The translations under genes and the position numbers were made by a program. This document shows, piece by piece, positions 1 through 11,915 of a stretch of 39,705 nt of DNA. The stretch comes from Hyphomicrobiales bacterium (GTDB lineage: Bacteria > Pseudomonadota > Alphaproteobacteria > Rhizobiales > Xanthobacteraceae). Within the stretch, counting starts at the first letter, position 1. Every line of letters begins with the position of its first letter. The notes under the pieces were generated by a model. It worked only from the letters and a program-made list of their open reading frames with translations. It did not search any database and was not told where the DNA came from. Where the stretch lies: NCBI GenBank assembly GCA_023269635.1, contig JAHFPN010000007.1, positions 1-39,705 on the forward strand. The letters are read 5' to 3'.

Positions 1-501
1 AAAGTCAAAGTCGGCCAGAAGGCCACCTTCGCCGTTGATGCCTATCCCGAGCGCAAGTTTCCCGCCGAGATTCGCGACATTCGCTACGGCTCCGAGACCG
101 TGCAGGGCGTCGTCACCTATAAGGCGGTGCTCACGATCGACAATTCGGAGCTGATGATCCGACCGGGGATGACGGCGACCGCCGAGATCGTGGTGCAACA
201 AGTCGGCGATGCGCTGTTGGTGCCGAATGCGGCGCTGAGATTCTCTCCGCCGTCCACGCAGACCCAACAGCCGAGCCGCGGGCTGCTGCAGCGTCTATTG
301 CCGATGTTCCCCTCCCGCCGCCCGGCGAGCAAGCAGGAGGACACCGGCAAGAGTCAGAAGGTCTGGATTCTCCGAGACGGCGCGCCCGTCGCGGTGCCGG
401 TGGTCGTAGGCGCAACTGATGGCCGCCGGACCGAAATCTTGAAGGGCGAGATTTCGGCGGCGCAGCCGATCATCGTCGATGCGACGTCCGCAAGGCGCTG
501 A
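1..501 (+). CDS. Periplasmic adaptor (membrane fusion) subunit of a MacAB-type efflux pump, 5' partial
   Basis: Only the last 166 residues are present; the reading frame is open from base 1. The visible part covers the end of the beta-barrel domain and the membrane-proximal domain of an HlyD/MacA-family adaptor: a KVGQKATFAVDAYPERKF-like segment, then TYKAVLTIDNSELMIRPGMTA, which is the usual wording of this family just before the C-terminal domain. Such adaptors link an inner-membrane ABC transporter to an outer-membrane channel. The ATPase gene starts 10 bases after the stop and the permease follows, so the three form one operon. A proline/serine-rich insertion (about residues 82-117, counting from base 1) sits inside the C-terminal part. 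Family assignment is firm; the substrate cannot be told. Confidence 0.85.
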   Translation, partial: KVKVGQKATFAVDAYPERKFPAEIRDIRYGSETVQGVVTYKAVLTIDNSELMIRPGMTATAEIVVQQVGDALLVPNAALRFSPPSTQTQQPSRGLLQRLLPMFPSRRPASKQEDTGKSQKVWILRDGAPVAVPVVVGATDGRRTEILKGEISAAQPIIVDATSARR

Positions 502-510
502 GAACGCCCC

Positions 511-1230
511 GTGACCAGCGATCGGCAAGAAGCGGCGCCGCTCGTCGAGCTCCGTGAAGCCACCAAGGTCTATGGCTCCGGGCCGGCGGCGGTGCACGCG
601 CTGGCCGGCGTGAACCTGGCGATCGGCGAAGGAGAGTTCGTGGCGATCATGGGGCCCTCGGGCTCCGGCAAGTCGACGGCGATGAACATCATCGGCTGCC
701 TCGACACGCCGACCGCGGGCGAATACCGGTTCAAGGGTATCGCCGTCGGCCAACTCAGCCGTAACCAGCGCACGCTGCTGCGGCGCCATTTCTTAGGCTT
801 CGTGTTCCAGGGCTTCAACCTCCTGGCGCGGACCACGGCGGTGGAGAACGTCGAGCTGCCGCTGATCTACCGCGGCATGGCGCCGGCTGAGCGGCGGCGC
901 CTGGCGCTCGGCGCGCTCAGGCGCGTCGGGTTGGAGGGTCGCGAACATCACACCTCGTCGGAGCTCTCGGGCGGGCAGCAGCAACGCGTCGCGATCGCGC
1001 GCGCCATCGTGACGGATCCGGCCGTTCTTCTCGCGGACGAACCGACCGGCAACCTCGACACCAAGACCAGCCGCGAGATCATGGAGCTCGTCGCCACCCT
1101 CAACCGCGATCAAGGCATCACGGTCATCATGGTCACCCATGAGACCGATATCGCGGCTTATGCGCGGCGTGCCATTCGCTTTCTCGACGGGAGGGTCGAG
1201 TCGGATGTCCCGCGCAGAGAGGCCGCCTGA
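511..1230 (+). CDS. MacB-type ABC transporter ATP-binding subunit
   Basis: A 239-residue ATPase of the MacB/LolD family. Walker A is GPSGSGKS (about residues 48-55), the signature is LSGGQQQR (about 149-156), and Walker B is VLLADEPTG, followed by the switch histidine in VTHE. It starts with GTG, nine bases after the adaptor stop. Its own stop overlaps the ATG of the permease gene by one base, so the two are translationally coupled. In E. coli the ATPase and permease are one polypeptide (MacB); here they are split, as is common in other bacteria. It would power export of a lipophilic substrate, antibiotic or peptide through the adaptor, or mechanically couple the complex. The substrate is unknown. 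Confidence 0.92.
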   Translation: MTSDRQEAAPLVELREATKVYGSGPAAVHALAGVNLAIGEGEFVAIMGPSGSGKSTAMNIIGCLDTPTAGEYRFKGIAVGQLSRNQRTLLRRHFLGFVFQGFNLLARTTAVENVELPLIYRGMAPAERRRLALGALRRVGLEGREHHTSSELSGGQQQRVAIARAIVTDPAVLLADEPTGNLDTKTSREIMELVATLNRDQGITVIMVTHETDIAAYARRAIRFLDGRVESDVPRREAA

Positions 1231-2435
1231 TGCTGTTCGAAGCCATCAAGCTTGCGCGCCAGACGATTCAGCGCAACGCGCTGCGATCCTTCCTCACCAT
1301 TCTCGGAGTCGTCATCGGCGTTGCCGCCGTCATCGCCATGGTCACGATCGGCAATGGCACCACGGCCAAGGTGACGGCCGATCTCGCCAAGCTCGGCACC
1401 AACCTTCTGTTTGCCCGCCCCGGTCAATTCGGGCCGGGCCGGGCGAGCACGGACGCGAAGCCGTTCAACATGAACGATGTCGACGCGCTGAAGAGCCAGC
1501 TTCTCGACGTGCGCGCCGTGGCGCCGGTCGCGCAGAAGTCCGTCAAGGTGGTGTATCGCGCGGAGAACCGGACCACGATCGTGACCGGCACCGACAACGA
1601 CTATTTCGTTACCGGGGACTGGTTACTGGCCGCGGGCCGCCAGTTTCTCGAAGGCGAGATTCGCGGCGGCCGCGCCGCCTGCATCATCGGCCAGACCGTG
1701 CGCGAGAAGCTGTTCGGTTACGCGGACCCGATCGGCCAGAACCTCAGGGTGGGGAACGTCTCTTGCGAGGTGATCGGCCTGCTCGAAACCAAGGGCCAAT
1801 CGAGCACGGGCTTGGACCAGGACGACACCGTGCTTCTTCCGCTGCGCGCCTTCCATCGGCGGATCGCGGGCAATACGGACGTGGGTACGATTCTCGTCTC
1901 GGCCAAGGACGGCATCGACACGGCAAAGGTGCAGGTGGATATCGAGCGGCTGTTGCGCGAACGGCGACACATCTCGCCCGGCGCCGAGGATGATTTTTCG
2001 GTCCGCGACATGAAGCAGCTCGTGCAGACCACCGTCGGCACGACCACGGTATTGACCGGGCTCCTGGGCGCGGTCGCGGCCGTGAGCCTGCTCGTGGGCG
2101 GCATCGGCATCATGAACATCATGCTGGTGTCGGTGACCGAGCGCACGCGCGAGATCGGCATTCGGCTTGCCATCGGCGCACTCGAAAGCCAGGTGTTGAC
2201 TCAGTTCCTGGTCGAGGCGGTGGTACTTTCGCTGTTCGGAGGATTAATCGGCATTCTGCTCGGCCTCGGTCTCGCATGGGTCACGACCACCGGCCTCAAT
2301 GTGCCTTTCCTCATCGATCCGACGATCGTCCTGATTGCCTTTGGTTTCTCCGCCCTGGTCGGCGTGATCTTCGGCTATTTTCCGGCGCGCCGTGCGGCCG
2401 GCCTCGATCCGATCGAGGCGCTGCGGCACGAGTGA
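1230..2435 (+). CDS. MacB/FtsX-family ABC transporter permease
   Basis: A 401-residue inner-membrane protein with the MacB layout. There is one N-terminal membrane segment ([21 protein letters not shown], about residues 21-41) and a large periplasmic domain (about 45-270). Three C-terminal membrane segments of the FtsX domain follow, with the conserved [15 protein letters not shown] loop and the closing [16 protein letters not shown]. It works with the upstream ATPase and adaptor. The start ATG overlaps the ATPase stop codon. Nothing in the sequence tells the substrate; the oligopeptidase gene 20 bases downstream could be co-transcribed, but that link is inference. Confidence 0.92.
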   Translation: MLFEAIKLARQTIQRNALRSFLTILGVVIGVAAVIAMVTIGNGTTAKVTADLAKLGTNLLFARPGQFGPGRASTDAKPFNMNDVDALKSQLLDVRAVAPVAQKSVKVVYRAENRTTIVTGTDNDYFVTGDWLLAAGRQFLEGEIRGGRAACIIGQTVREKLFGYADPIGQNLRVGNVSCEVIGLLETKGQSSTGLDQDDTVLLPLRAFHRRIAGNTDVGTILVSAKDGIDTAKVQVDIERLLRERRHISPGAEDDFSVRDMKQLVQTTVGTTTVLTGLLGAVAAVSLLVGGIGIMNIMLVSVTERTREIGIRLAIGALESQVLTQFLVEAVVLSLFGGLIGILLGLGLAWVTTTGLNVPFLIDPTIVLIAFGFSALVGVIFGYFPARRAAGLDPIEALRHE

Positions 2436-2455
2436 CACGGCCTGCGGAGAAGATC

Positions 2456-4639
2456 ATGCAACGCATCGTGCTCAGCTTCGCGGTGATCTTGCTGATCGGA
2501 TCAAGGCTTGCGGCCTATCTAGATTGGTATCCGCAATTTGGACGGTCGCCGGATGTGGCGGTGGGAAGCTTGTTTGTCACCGGGGCACTTGCGGCGCCGG
2601 AGGAACCAAGCCCGAAAACGTCCGTCGCGCGGATTATCCCGATGACATTCAAAGAGCACGGAAAAATTCGCGTCGACAACTATTACTGGCTGCGCGAGAG
2701 CGACAACCCCGATGTCATCGCCTACCTCGAAGCGGAAAATGTCTATGCTGATGCACGCCTCGCGCGCATCAAGCCACTAATCGATGAAATCTATGCGGAG
2801 ATGAAGCCACGCGCGGTGGACGTGGACGTGAACCCGCCATTCCTCGACAACGGCTACTACTACCAGCGGCGTTTCGAGAAGGGCAAAGAGTATCAGGTAG
2901 TGACGCGGCGCAAAGACGTGCCGGGCGCGCGGGAAGAAGTGGTTCTTGATGTTTCCGCCCTGGCCGGCAAATACCCCCAATTCCATCTCAACAGATGGGC
3001 CGTAAGCCCCGATGGGGCTTATGTCGCCTTCGCCGCCGACTTCAAGGGCGACGGTTCCAATCAGATATTCGTGCGGAAGATCGCGACCGGTGAAGTCGTT
3101 GATGACCGCATCAAAGATGCGATCGGCGACGTCGTCTTCGCAGCGGACAGTAAAACTCTCTTTTACCTGTGGTCCAACCAGCTGTGGCGCCACAAAATCA
3201 GTTCGAGTCCATCAACCGATACACTTATCTACGAAGAGCACGACGATACCTTTGCGTTATCGTTGCGCCTGTCAAAATCCAGAAAATTCATCCTGCTGGA
3301 CATCACCAGTGAGCTATCCACCGAGGTGCGCTATCTGGCCGTCGATACGCCATTCAGCAAATTCAAGCTGATCGAGCCGCGCCATCAAGGTGTGCAGTAT
3401 TACGCCGACCATCTCGGCGACAGATTCTATATCCGCACTAATCTCCGAGCATCCGATTTCCGCGTTGTTAGCGCTCCCCAAAAGGCGCCGGGCGTTGCAA
3501 ACTGGATGGAGCTTATCCCGGAGACGCCCGGACGCTTCATCTCGCAGGTCGAACTCTTCGACAGTTTCATCGCCATCGACGAGGAGCACGATGCAATCAC
3601 TTCGCTACGCGTCTTCAGCTTGGCCAGTATGGCCAAGATTCCGGTACCGCATTCGGGCGAGATCGGGGTCGTGGCCGCGGGTGGCCTTCGCGGAGTGGTA
3701 AATCGTGATCCGTCGTCGAAAACGCTTCGCTATCGCGTCGTCGGACCACTGCAGCCAGAGACGATTTACGATTTCCATGTAGTGACCGGCGCACTTACGC
3801 CGGTTAAGCTAGATGCGGCTCTTGCTTGGTTCAGACAGGAACTCTACCAAACAGAGCGCATCTTCGCGACGGCACCGGACGGCGAGAAAATCCCGGTGAC
3901 CCTTCTCTACCGGAAGGATCAACGCAAGCCAGGCGGCAATCCGACGCTGATCTACGGGTACGGCGCCTACTGCTCCAGCAGCGAAGCGCGCTTTCCGGAG
4001 AAATGGTTCAGCTTGATTGAGCGCGGTTTCGTCTACGCCATCGCCCACATACGCGGCGGATGCGAAATGGGTCAGCGCTGGCACGACCAGGGCCGCAAAC
4101 TCAACAAGCGCAACACCTTTACGGATTTCATTGCGGCTACCGAAGCGCTGATCGCAAGTGGCTACACCGATCCGAGGAATGTCTTCGCCTATGGCGCGAG
4201 CGCGGGCGGCCTGCTCATGGGTGCCATCGCGAATATGAGACCCGATCTTTACGCCGGCATTGTCGCGGAGGTGCCCTTCGTCGATGCGATTACTTCGATG
4301 TCCGATCCGTCGATTCCGCTTACGACCTACGAGTACGAAGAGTGGGGCAACCCCGCCATCAAGGAGCAGTATGACTACATGCTGTCCTATTCGCCCTACG
4401 ACAATGTTGCGGCGAAAGCCTATCCGGCGATGTTTGTGACCGGGGGTTTTAACGACGCCCAAGTTGGGTATTTCGAGCCGGCGAAATGGGTCGCGCGGCT
4501 TCGCGCAATGAAAACCGACAGCAACGAGCTGCTGTTGAAAACGACGATGATTGCAGGGCACCACGGTCCTTCGGGCCGGCTAGGTTCTACCGAGGAACGC
4601 GCGCAGATCATCGCTTGGCTGATCGCGCGCGTGCGGTGA
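2456..4639 (+). CDS. ptrB: Oligopeptidase B (S9A prolyl oligopeptidase family), probably exported or membrane-anchored
   Basis: A 727-residue serine peptidase. The N-terminal propeller part begins with the family wording DNYYWLRESDNPDVIAYLEAEN. The C-terminal alpha/beta-hydrolase domain carries YGASAGGLLMG with nucleophile Ser582, Asp667 in GGFNDAQV and His702 in AGHHGPSGR. The segment VPFVDAITSMSDPSIPLTTYEYEEWGNP-like (about residues 609-636) is typical of oligopeptidase B, which cuts small peptides after Arg or Lys. The frame is open upstream to 2276, but that part overlaps the permease gene, so the ATG at 2456 is chosen. Unlike the cytosolic E. coli enzyme, this start gives a hydrophobic N-terminus (IVLSFAVILLIG) and an Ala-rich stretch near residue 47. 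It may therefore be anchored in the membrane or exported. Confidence 0.88.
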   Translation: MQRIVLSFAVILLIGSRLAAYLDWYPQFGRSPDVAVGSLFVTGALAAPEEPSPKTSVARIIPMTFKEHGKIRVDNYYWLRESDNPDVIAYLEAENVYADARLARIKPLIDEIYAEMKPRAVDVDVNPPFLDNGYYYQRRFEKGKEYQVVTRRKDVPGAREEVVLDVSALAGKYPQFHLNRWAVSPDGAYVAFAADFKGDGSNQIFVRKIATGEVVDDRIKDAIGDVVFAADSKTLFYLWSNQLWRHKISSSPSTDTLIYEEHDDTFALSLRLSKSRKFILLDITSELSTEVRYLAVDTPFSKFKLIEPRHQGVQYYADHLGDRFYIRTNLRASDFRVVSAPQKAPGVANWMELIPETPGRFISQVELFDSFIAIDEEHDAITSLRVFSLASMAKIPVPHSGEIGVVAAGGLRGVVNRDPSSKTLRYRVVGPLQPETIYDFHVVTGALTPVKLDAALAWFRQELYQTERIFATAPDGEKIPVTLLYRKDQRKPGGNPTLIYGYGAYCSSSEARFPEKWFSLIERGFVYAIAHIRGGCEMGQRWHDQGRKLNKRNTFTDFIAATEALIASGYTDPRNVFAYGASAGGLLMGAIANMRPDLYAGIVAEVPFVDAITSMSDPSIPLTTYEYEEWGNPAIKEQYDYMLSYSPYDNVAAKAYPAMFVTGGFNDAQVGYFEPAKWVARLRAMKTDSNELLLKTTMIAGHHGPSGRLGSTEERAQIIAWLIARVR

Positions 4640-4739
4640 GAGTCCGAAGGCATCGCGGGGAAGATCGGACCACTTGTAAGGGCGATTTGGCAGCGCGGCG
4701 CGCCAATCCCGAGTGACTAGCCCGCCTTCACCGTTATTC

Positions 4740-5150
4740 CGGGATGGGACGTGATTGTTCTGGTCAGAGAAATTCCCTGCTTGGCGAGATTAGAATCCCT
4801 GTTTCGGGAAAAGGATTCCCTGTTCCGCGCCATAGGGAATTTCGTGGCAAGACCCTGATCGGGCGGTGCAATTTCGGAGACAGGATCGCGAAACAGGGAT
4901 ATCTGGCCGAAAATTCCCTGCATTCTGCCTTTATCAGGGAATTCCACCGCTGAGACCGGTTCGCGGCAGACTGCTTCCTCCGCCAGCCAGTCCTTCTCTG
5001 CCCAGAGAATCCTGGGAGGTCGGGAAAGAGCCCGACATTTCCGCAGCTTAGCGCGCAAGATTCCTTGAGAACCGCACTGCCGGGACTCGCAATTCGGATG
5101 TTGCATGCGATTTTCTCAGGTCGGCAATTCAGTGCTGCGGTTGACGTTGC
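4740..5150. repeat. Dispersed intergenic repeat, copy 1 (within a gene-free gap 4640-5489)
   Basis: The gap between the peptidase and selD has no convincing gene. It holds several 'attccctg' and 'cagggaatt' words facing each other. Bases 4886-4986 closely match 14877-14978, including a shared run reading gagaccggttcgc followed by gactgcttcctccgccag. Its right end (5108-5142, cgattttctc...gtgctgcggtt) recurs at 24745-24780, 33791-33826 and 35002-35037. The short open frames across it are repeat-derived, not genes. Bases 5150-5489 show nothing clear beyond the selD ribosome-binding site. Confidence 0.75.
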
Positions 5151-5489
5151 GACGCTCGTCGATGCTGCGTTGCGTGTCATAAAGTCCCTGTGAATAGCTT
5201 TCGGCCCGATTCTGGTGGCCTCTAAAGTTCTTGGAAGCGTCAGGCGCGAGGATCGCGAAGCAGGGAAAAGCTTTCCGTTCTAGCCGGCAGAATAGATTCT
5301 GAGCGAAAGATCCGTCCCTCTCGAACCGCAATAGCCGAGCCCCGAGCCAGTCCTCACTTACTCGCTAATGAGTGAGCTTGGCAGACCGGCTCGCCGCAGG
5401 CATGATCTCAGTTCTTCGCCGCCGCTCTTGGCGCCCTGCGCGGGATACGGCCGGCGAATGCCGCGGCGCGGCGATTCGTGGAGATGCCC

Positions 5490-6539
5490 ATGAACGCTCC
5501 GCTCGTGCGATTGACCAGCCTTGCCCATGGCGGCGGATGCGGCTGCAAGCTCGCGCCGTCCGTCTTGCAGGAATTGCTCGCCGGCGAGCTCGCGGCCGGG
5601 CCGTATCGCCAGTTGCTGGTCGGCACCGAGACCGGCGACGACGCCGCGGTCTGGCAGGTCGATCCGAACACCTGCATCGTCGCCACCACCGACTTCTTCA
5701 TGCCGATGGTGGACGATCCCTATGATTTCGGGCGCATCGCGGCGACCAATGCGATCTCCGACATCTATGCGATGGGTGCGAGGCCGGTGATGGCGCTCGC
5801 GATCCTCGGCATGCCGGTGGACAAAGTGCCGGTCGAAGTGGTGCGTAAGATCCTCGAGGGCGGCGCTACGGTTTGCGCTTCAGCAGGAATCCCGGTCGCC
5901 GGCGGCCATTCCATCGACGCGCCGGAGCCGATCTATGGGCTTGCGGTGATCGGCACCTGCCGGCCCGAGCAGGTGCGGAAGAATTCTGGCGCCAGGCCAG
6001 GCGACGCCATCATCCTCACCAAGGCGCTCGGCGTCGGCATCTATTCGGCCGCGATCATGAAGGGCGCCCTCGACGGCGCCGGCTATGCGGAGATGCTCGC
6101 CTCGACCACGTTGCTCAACAAGATCGGCGCCGAGCTCGCGGACGAGGCGGCGGTGCACGCCATCACCGACGTGACCGGTTTCGGGCCGCTCGGCCACGGG
6201 CTCGAAATGGCGCGCGGTTCGGGCCTGACGCTCACCATCCGCTTCAGCGATCTCCCGCTGCTTGCCAAGGCGAAGCAGCTCGCCGAGAGCGGCCACGTGA
6301 CCGGCGCCTCCAAGCGCAACTGGGCGAGCTACGGAAACGACGTCGTGCTGCCCGGAGAGATGCAGGAGTGGCAGCAGCATCTGCTCACCGATCCGCAAAC
6401 CTCGGGCGGGCTCCTGATTGCCTGCGCGCCGGAAGCGACGGAGCGAATCCGCGGCCGCATCGTGGCCGCGGGCTATCCGATGGCTAGCATCATCGGCCGC
6501 GCCGAAGCGGGCAAGCCCGGCATCCGGATCGTTGCGTGA
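5490..6539 (+). CDS. selD: Selenide, water dikinase (selenophosphate synthetase)
   Basis: Makes selenophosphate from selenide and ATP, the selenium donor for SelA. With the ATG at 5490 the protein is 349 residues, close to the 347 of E. coli SelD. The glycine-rich catalytic stretch HGGGCGCK then places Cys17 and Lys20 at the E. coli positions. A GGAG six bases ahead of this ATG supports it; the frame also allows GTG at 5478 and ATG at 5484. Further family marks are [31 protein letters not shown]-like wording (residues 66 on) and the C-terminal DPQTSGGLL. It is the only + strand gene of the selenium island and converges on selB/selC with a nine-base gap to the selB stop. The catalytic residue here is Cys, not Sec. 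Confidence 0.96.
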   Translation: MNAPLVRLTSLAHGGGCGCKLAPSVLQELLAGELAAGPYRQLLVGTETGDDAAVWQVDPNTCIVATTDFFMPMVDDPYDFGRIAATNAISDIYAMGARPVMALAILGMPVDKVPVEVVRKILEGGATVCASAGIPVAGGHSIDAPEPIYGLAVIGTCRPEQVRKNSGARPGDAIILTKALGVGIYSAAIMKGALDGAGYAEMLASTTLLNKIGAELADEAAVHAITDVTGFGPLGHGLEMARGSGLTLTIRFSDLPLLAKAKQLAESGHVTGASKRNWASYGNDVVLPGEMQEWQQHLLTDPQTSGGLLIACAPEATERIRGRIVAAGYPMASIIGRAEAGKPGIRIVA

Positions 6540-6548
6540 GCGAAGCCG

Positions 6549-8617
<2,069 letters not shown>

Positions 8618-8621
<4 letters not shown>

Positions 8622-10018
8622 GGCGTCGCTTTCAGGTCGAGCGCCGCCAGATTGGCGACGAAGTCGGCTTCGTCCTCGAGGCAGCGCAGATCGAGCAACA
8701 ATGCTTGATCCTCGATGCGGCCAACGACCGGAATCGGAAGCTGCCGCAGCGCCGCCGCGAGCGCCGCCAGCGCGCCGCCGCGCGCTCGCGTCGGCCTGAT
8801 CGCAAGCGCGGCGCTCGGAATGGTCTCGAGCGGCAACGCGCCGGAGCCGATCTGGCTCGCGCCGCTTGCGACTTCGATGTGGAACGCGTCGCCGAGCCTT
8901 GCCACGACCGCTGGCAGGAGCCGCCGCGCCAGCGCCTCGATCTCCGTGCGCGGCCGCGACAGGAGTCGCAAGGTCGGGAGCCGCTCGGCGAGCCGATCCG
9001 GATCGCGGTAGAGCTTGAGCGTCGCCTCCAGCGCCGCCAGACGAATCTTGTCCACGCGCAAGGCCCGCTTCATCGGGTTGCGGTTGATCCTTTCGATCAG
9101 CTCCTTGCGCCCGACGATGAGGCCGGCTTGCGGGCCGCCGAGCAGCTTGTCGCCGGAGAAAGTCACCAGATCCACGCCCTCGGCCACGGCGTCGGCGACG
9201 GTCGGCTCGTGCGGGATACCGAAGCGCGTAAGATCGACCAGCGTCCCCGAGCCGAGATCGTTCACCAGCGGCACGCCGTGCTTGCGTGCCAGCGAAGCCA
9301 GTTCGCGCGCAGGAACCGCGGCGCGGAAACCCTCGATCCGGTAGTTCGACGTGTGGACCTTGAGGATGAGACCGGTCTTCGCGCCGATCGCGCCGGCATA
9401 GTCCTTGAAGTGGGTGCGATTGGTGGTGCCAACCTCGACCAATTTCGCGCCGGCCCGGCTCATGATCTCCGGCATGCGGAACGCGCCGCCGATCTCGATC
9501 AGCTCCCCGCGCGAGACGATCGCCTCGCGGCTCTTGGCAAACGTATTCAGCGTGAGCAGAACCGCCGCCGCGTTGTTGTTGACGACGGTCGCGTCCTCGG
9601 CGCCGGTCAATTCACGGAGCAGGCCGCGCAACAGGTCGTCGCGCTCACCGCGGCGACCGCTGGCAAGTTCGAATTCGAGCGCGACCGCATTGCGCATGGC
9701 CGCGACCGCCGCCGCGATCGCCGGTTCGGCCACGAGCGCGCGCCCCAGATTGGTATGCAGCACCGTCCCGGTCAGGTTGAAAACCGGATTCAGCCGCGGC
9801 CGCGCCTCGGCCCCGAGCCGCCCCAGCGCCAGCGCGGCGGCATCCTCGGCGTTCGCCAGCGCCGCATGTCCGGCTCGCCCCGCCGCCAGGGCGGTCCGTA
9901 CCGCGTCAACCACGGCTCGACGCCCGAAGCGGTCGATGGCAAGGCGCGAGACTTCAGTCCGCAACACCTCGTCGACGGAGGGGAGCTTGCGCAGCCGGCT
10001 GATTTCGACCTTCGACAT
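8618..10018 (-). CDS. selA: L-seryl-tRNA(Sec) selenium transferase
   Basis: A 466-residue PLP enzyme that converts Ser-tRNA(Sec) to Sec-tRNA(Sec) with selenophosphate. The PLP-lysine motif [18 protein letters not shown] is intact, as are the N-terminal LPSVDEVLR, the family stretch [19 protein letters not shown] and [11 protein letters not shown]. Length agrees with E. coli SelA (463). It lies 125 bases downstream of the second selenoprotein gene and overlaps selB by four bases, so selA, selB and selC form one transcript. No good Shine-Dalgarno is seen ahead of the ATG; instead a short GC-rich hairpin abuts it (see 10019-10039). Confidence 0.96.
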
Positions 10019-10039
10019 CGCCCGTACCCGGTTCGGGCG
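10019..10039 (-). promoter_or_regulatory. Hairpin abutting the selA start codon
   Basis: On the - strand, CGCCCG and CGGGCG (6 bp) enclose a nine-base loop AACCGGGTA, and the right arm ends directly at the selA ATG. It could hide the initiation site. In E. coli the selAB leader carries a SECIS-like element bound by SelB; whether this hairpin plays that part is only a guess, since its loop does not resemble the GGUC loop of the two SECIS candidates. Confidence 0.35.
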
Positions 10040-10143
10040 GGAGCATCACCCGCAACACCGCTTCTTCGCTAGCGGATGGGATGCGCGCGCGCAACGGTGC
10101 CGCTCGGGCCGCGCCTTGTCGCGATTTGCGGTGGGATCGGCGC

Positions 10144-11772
10144 TCAACGCCAGGCGTCGATGGAAACCGTGGCCCGGAGATCGCCGCTGATCATCTTCCA
10201 GGCGCCCTGGGTCTCGCCGCCGGCGACCACGATATTGATCTGCTTCGCCTCGAAGATCTCGATCAGTTCGTCCGGCTTAGCCTTGAGCCGCGTCGCGTAA
10301 GGTTCGACGCCGGCCACCGCCAGCGGATGGATCAGCGTCTGGATGTGCTGATTGTCCCAGTATTCGCGCGCGGGCAGGAGCGCGTTCTTTGCGCACCATT
10401 CGATCAGCTTTTCCTTTTTGTCGAAGCCAAGCTCGACGAAACCGCGCGCCGCGATGGGGTCGAGCACGAGGAACGGCGGGCTGTAGTGCTCCGCCGCCGA
10501 CAGGCAGCGGCGCACCTTGTCTTGCCAGGTCGCGCGCGGGCCGTAGCCGGCGTGCGTGTACCAGCCGCCGAAGAACACGCTGGCGGCGCTGTCGGTCGGC
10601 TCGAAGCCCTTCTGCACGTGCAGCGGCTCCCACGGGCTGCGCTCCTCGGCTTCGGCGAAGGTCGCAGAATAGGCGTACCAGTTCCCTTGCGAGCCCATGT
10701 AGGTCTCGCCCGGCACCGAGCCGCCCTGCAGGTTCTGCGACAGCAGCGCATAGGCCCGGCCGATCGCCGCATTGGCGTGGTTGTAGGGCCCCATCACGCC
10801 GATCCCCGAGTTCATGCCGAGCTCGTTGCGGATCGGCCCGTTGATGACCGAGATCGTGGCGAATGACGTGGTGCTGCTCGAGCGCGCGGTGATCCCGCTC
10901 GCCGCCAGCGCCAGGATCACCGGCAGATATTCCGGCCGCGCGCCGGCCATCACCGCGTTGACCGCCACCTTCTCGACGGTGAGCTCCCAAAATTCGCGGA
11001 AATACGTCGGTCGCAGCTGCCCCACGATCTTGTCCGGCGCGTGGCTTGTGCCCTTGAGCATCTCGGCCACGCGCTTCTCGGTCGGCAGCGTGATCGGGAG
11101 GAAATCGGTCCAATGGTTCTCGACGAACAGGCGATGCAGGTTTTCTTCGCTGTCGGGCTTGAGCAGCCGCGGAGTTGAGCGTTCGAACGAAACTCCCTTG
11201 AGGTCCTCCTGCTGGAGCGGCTTGGTCAGTCCTTCGATCACCTCTTGAACGAAGGGCCGCTTGGAAATCGGGTCGATGCCTTCGATATAGGTGCGGAGCT
11301 GATCCGGCGTGCGGTCGACCACGGGCTGCGGCACGAACGCTTGGCGCATGCGCGGCATGCCGTTGGCGAGCGCCGCCGATTTTGCGAGCCGCGCAAAAAC
11401 CTGGGTGTGCACGGCGACCGTGGGGACGCCGCTCTGCTCCAGCGAAGCTGCCAACCCGACGACCGTCGGGCTACAGGTGCTTCATAAGCCGACACCGAGG
11501 ATGGCGGCGGAGCCGTCCGCCGCGATCCTGGCGCGCATGTCCGGGTCGTCGACCCAGCTCTGCCGCGGCTTGATGATGCGCGCGTCCACGGACGGCAGAC
11601 GTGCGGCGAACCACTGCCGCAGCTGCTCCATGAACACCTCGGAATTGTCGAACAGGCAATCGACCAGATAGACCGTCTTGCGCTCCAGATTGTCGAGGCG
11701 CGAGGCCAGCCGCTTGCCCGTCACCTTCGGCGGATACCCGCGCGGATCGTGCGCCGTCACGCGTTCGGCCAT
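10144..11772 (-). CDS. Selenoprotein with Sec97-Ser-Thr-Cys100 motif, copy A (in-frame TGA read as Sec)
   Basis: Read through the TGA at 11482-11484 the product has 542 residues. The N-terminal domain (about 1-115) runs from DPRGYPPKVTGKRLA through VYLVDCLFDNS (Cys39) to ILGVGL-Sec97-STCSP. After it come GVPTVAVHT and a conserved domain of about 420 residues with no catalytic motif I can name (FVPQPVVDRTPDQLR, AVMAGARPEYLPVILALAASG, IGVMGPYNHANAAIGRAY, VVAGGETQGAW). The pattern resembles what I remember of the 'UGSC' selenoprotein family and the UxxC motif of glycine-reductase protein B. No search was possible. AGGAG eight bases ahead of the ATG supports the start. The half after the TGA has no start codon with a ribosome-binding site, only TTG. 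Substrate unknown; a thiol/selenol redox enzyme is inferred. Confidence 0.88.
11452..11473 (-). promoter_or_regulatory. Candidate bacterial SECIS hairpin, copy A
   Basis: On the - strand CCCGAC and GTCGGG form six perfect pairs around the loop GGTC; three more pairs with two wobbles extend it. The loop begins 18 bases after the TGA, almost the spacing of the E. coli fdhF element, whose loop also contains GGUC. SelB is expected to bind it. Confidence 0.85.
11482..11484 (-). other. In-frame TGA codon recoded as selenocysteine (copy A, codon 97)
   Basis: The codon order on the - strand is GGC TTA TGA AGC ACC TGT, giving G-L-U-S-T-C. The frame is open and conserved on both sides, and the same codon is at the same place in the neighbouring paralogue. 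Confidence 0.88.
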
Positions 11773-11915
11773 CGGATGAACTCCTATCGGGGTAGCGTTG
11801 TCGACCAAGCTATTGATCGCGCGACGAAGCGTCAATTGAACCGCGGCCCGCCGCGTGGGCGGCGACATCCCGCGTGCGACAACTTGTCGGTGTGCGCCGC
11901 CCGCCTCGGGCGCGA

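Noticed and set aside
8705-10072. Long + strand open frame (455 codons) opposite selA
   Set aside because: Antisense shadow of selA, Arg/Gln-rich, no recognisable family.
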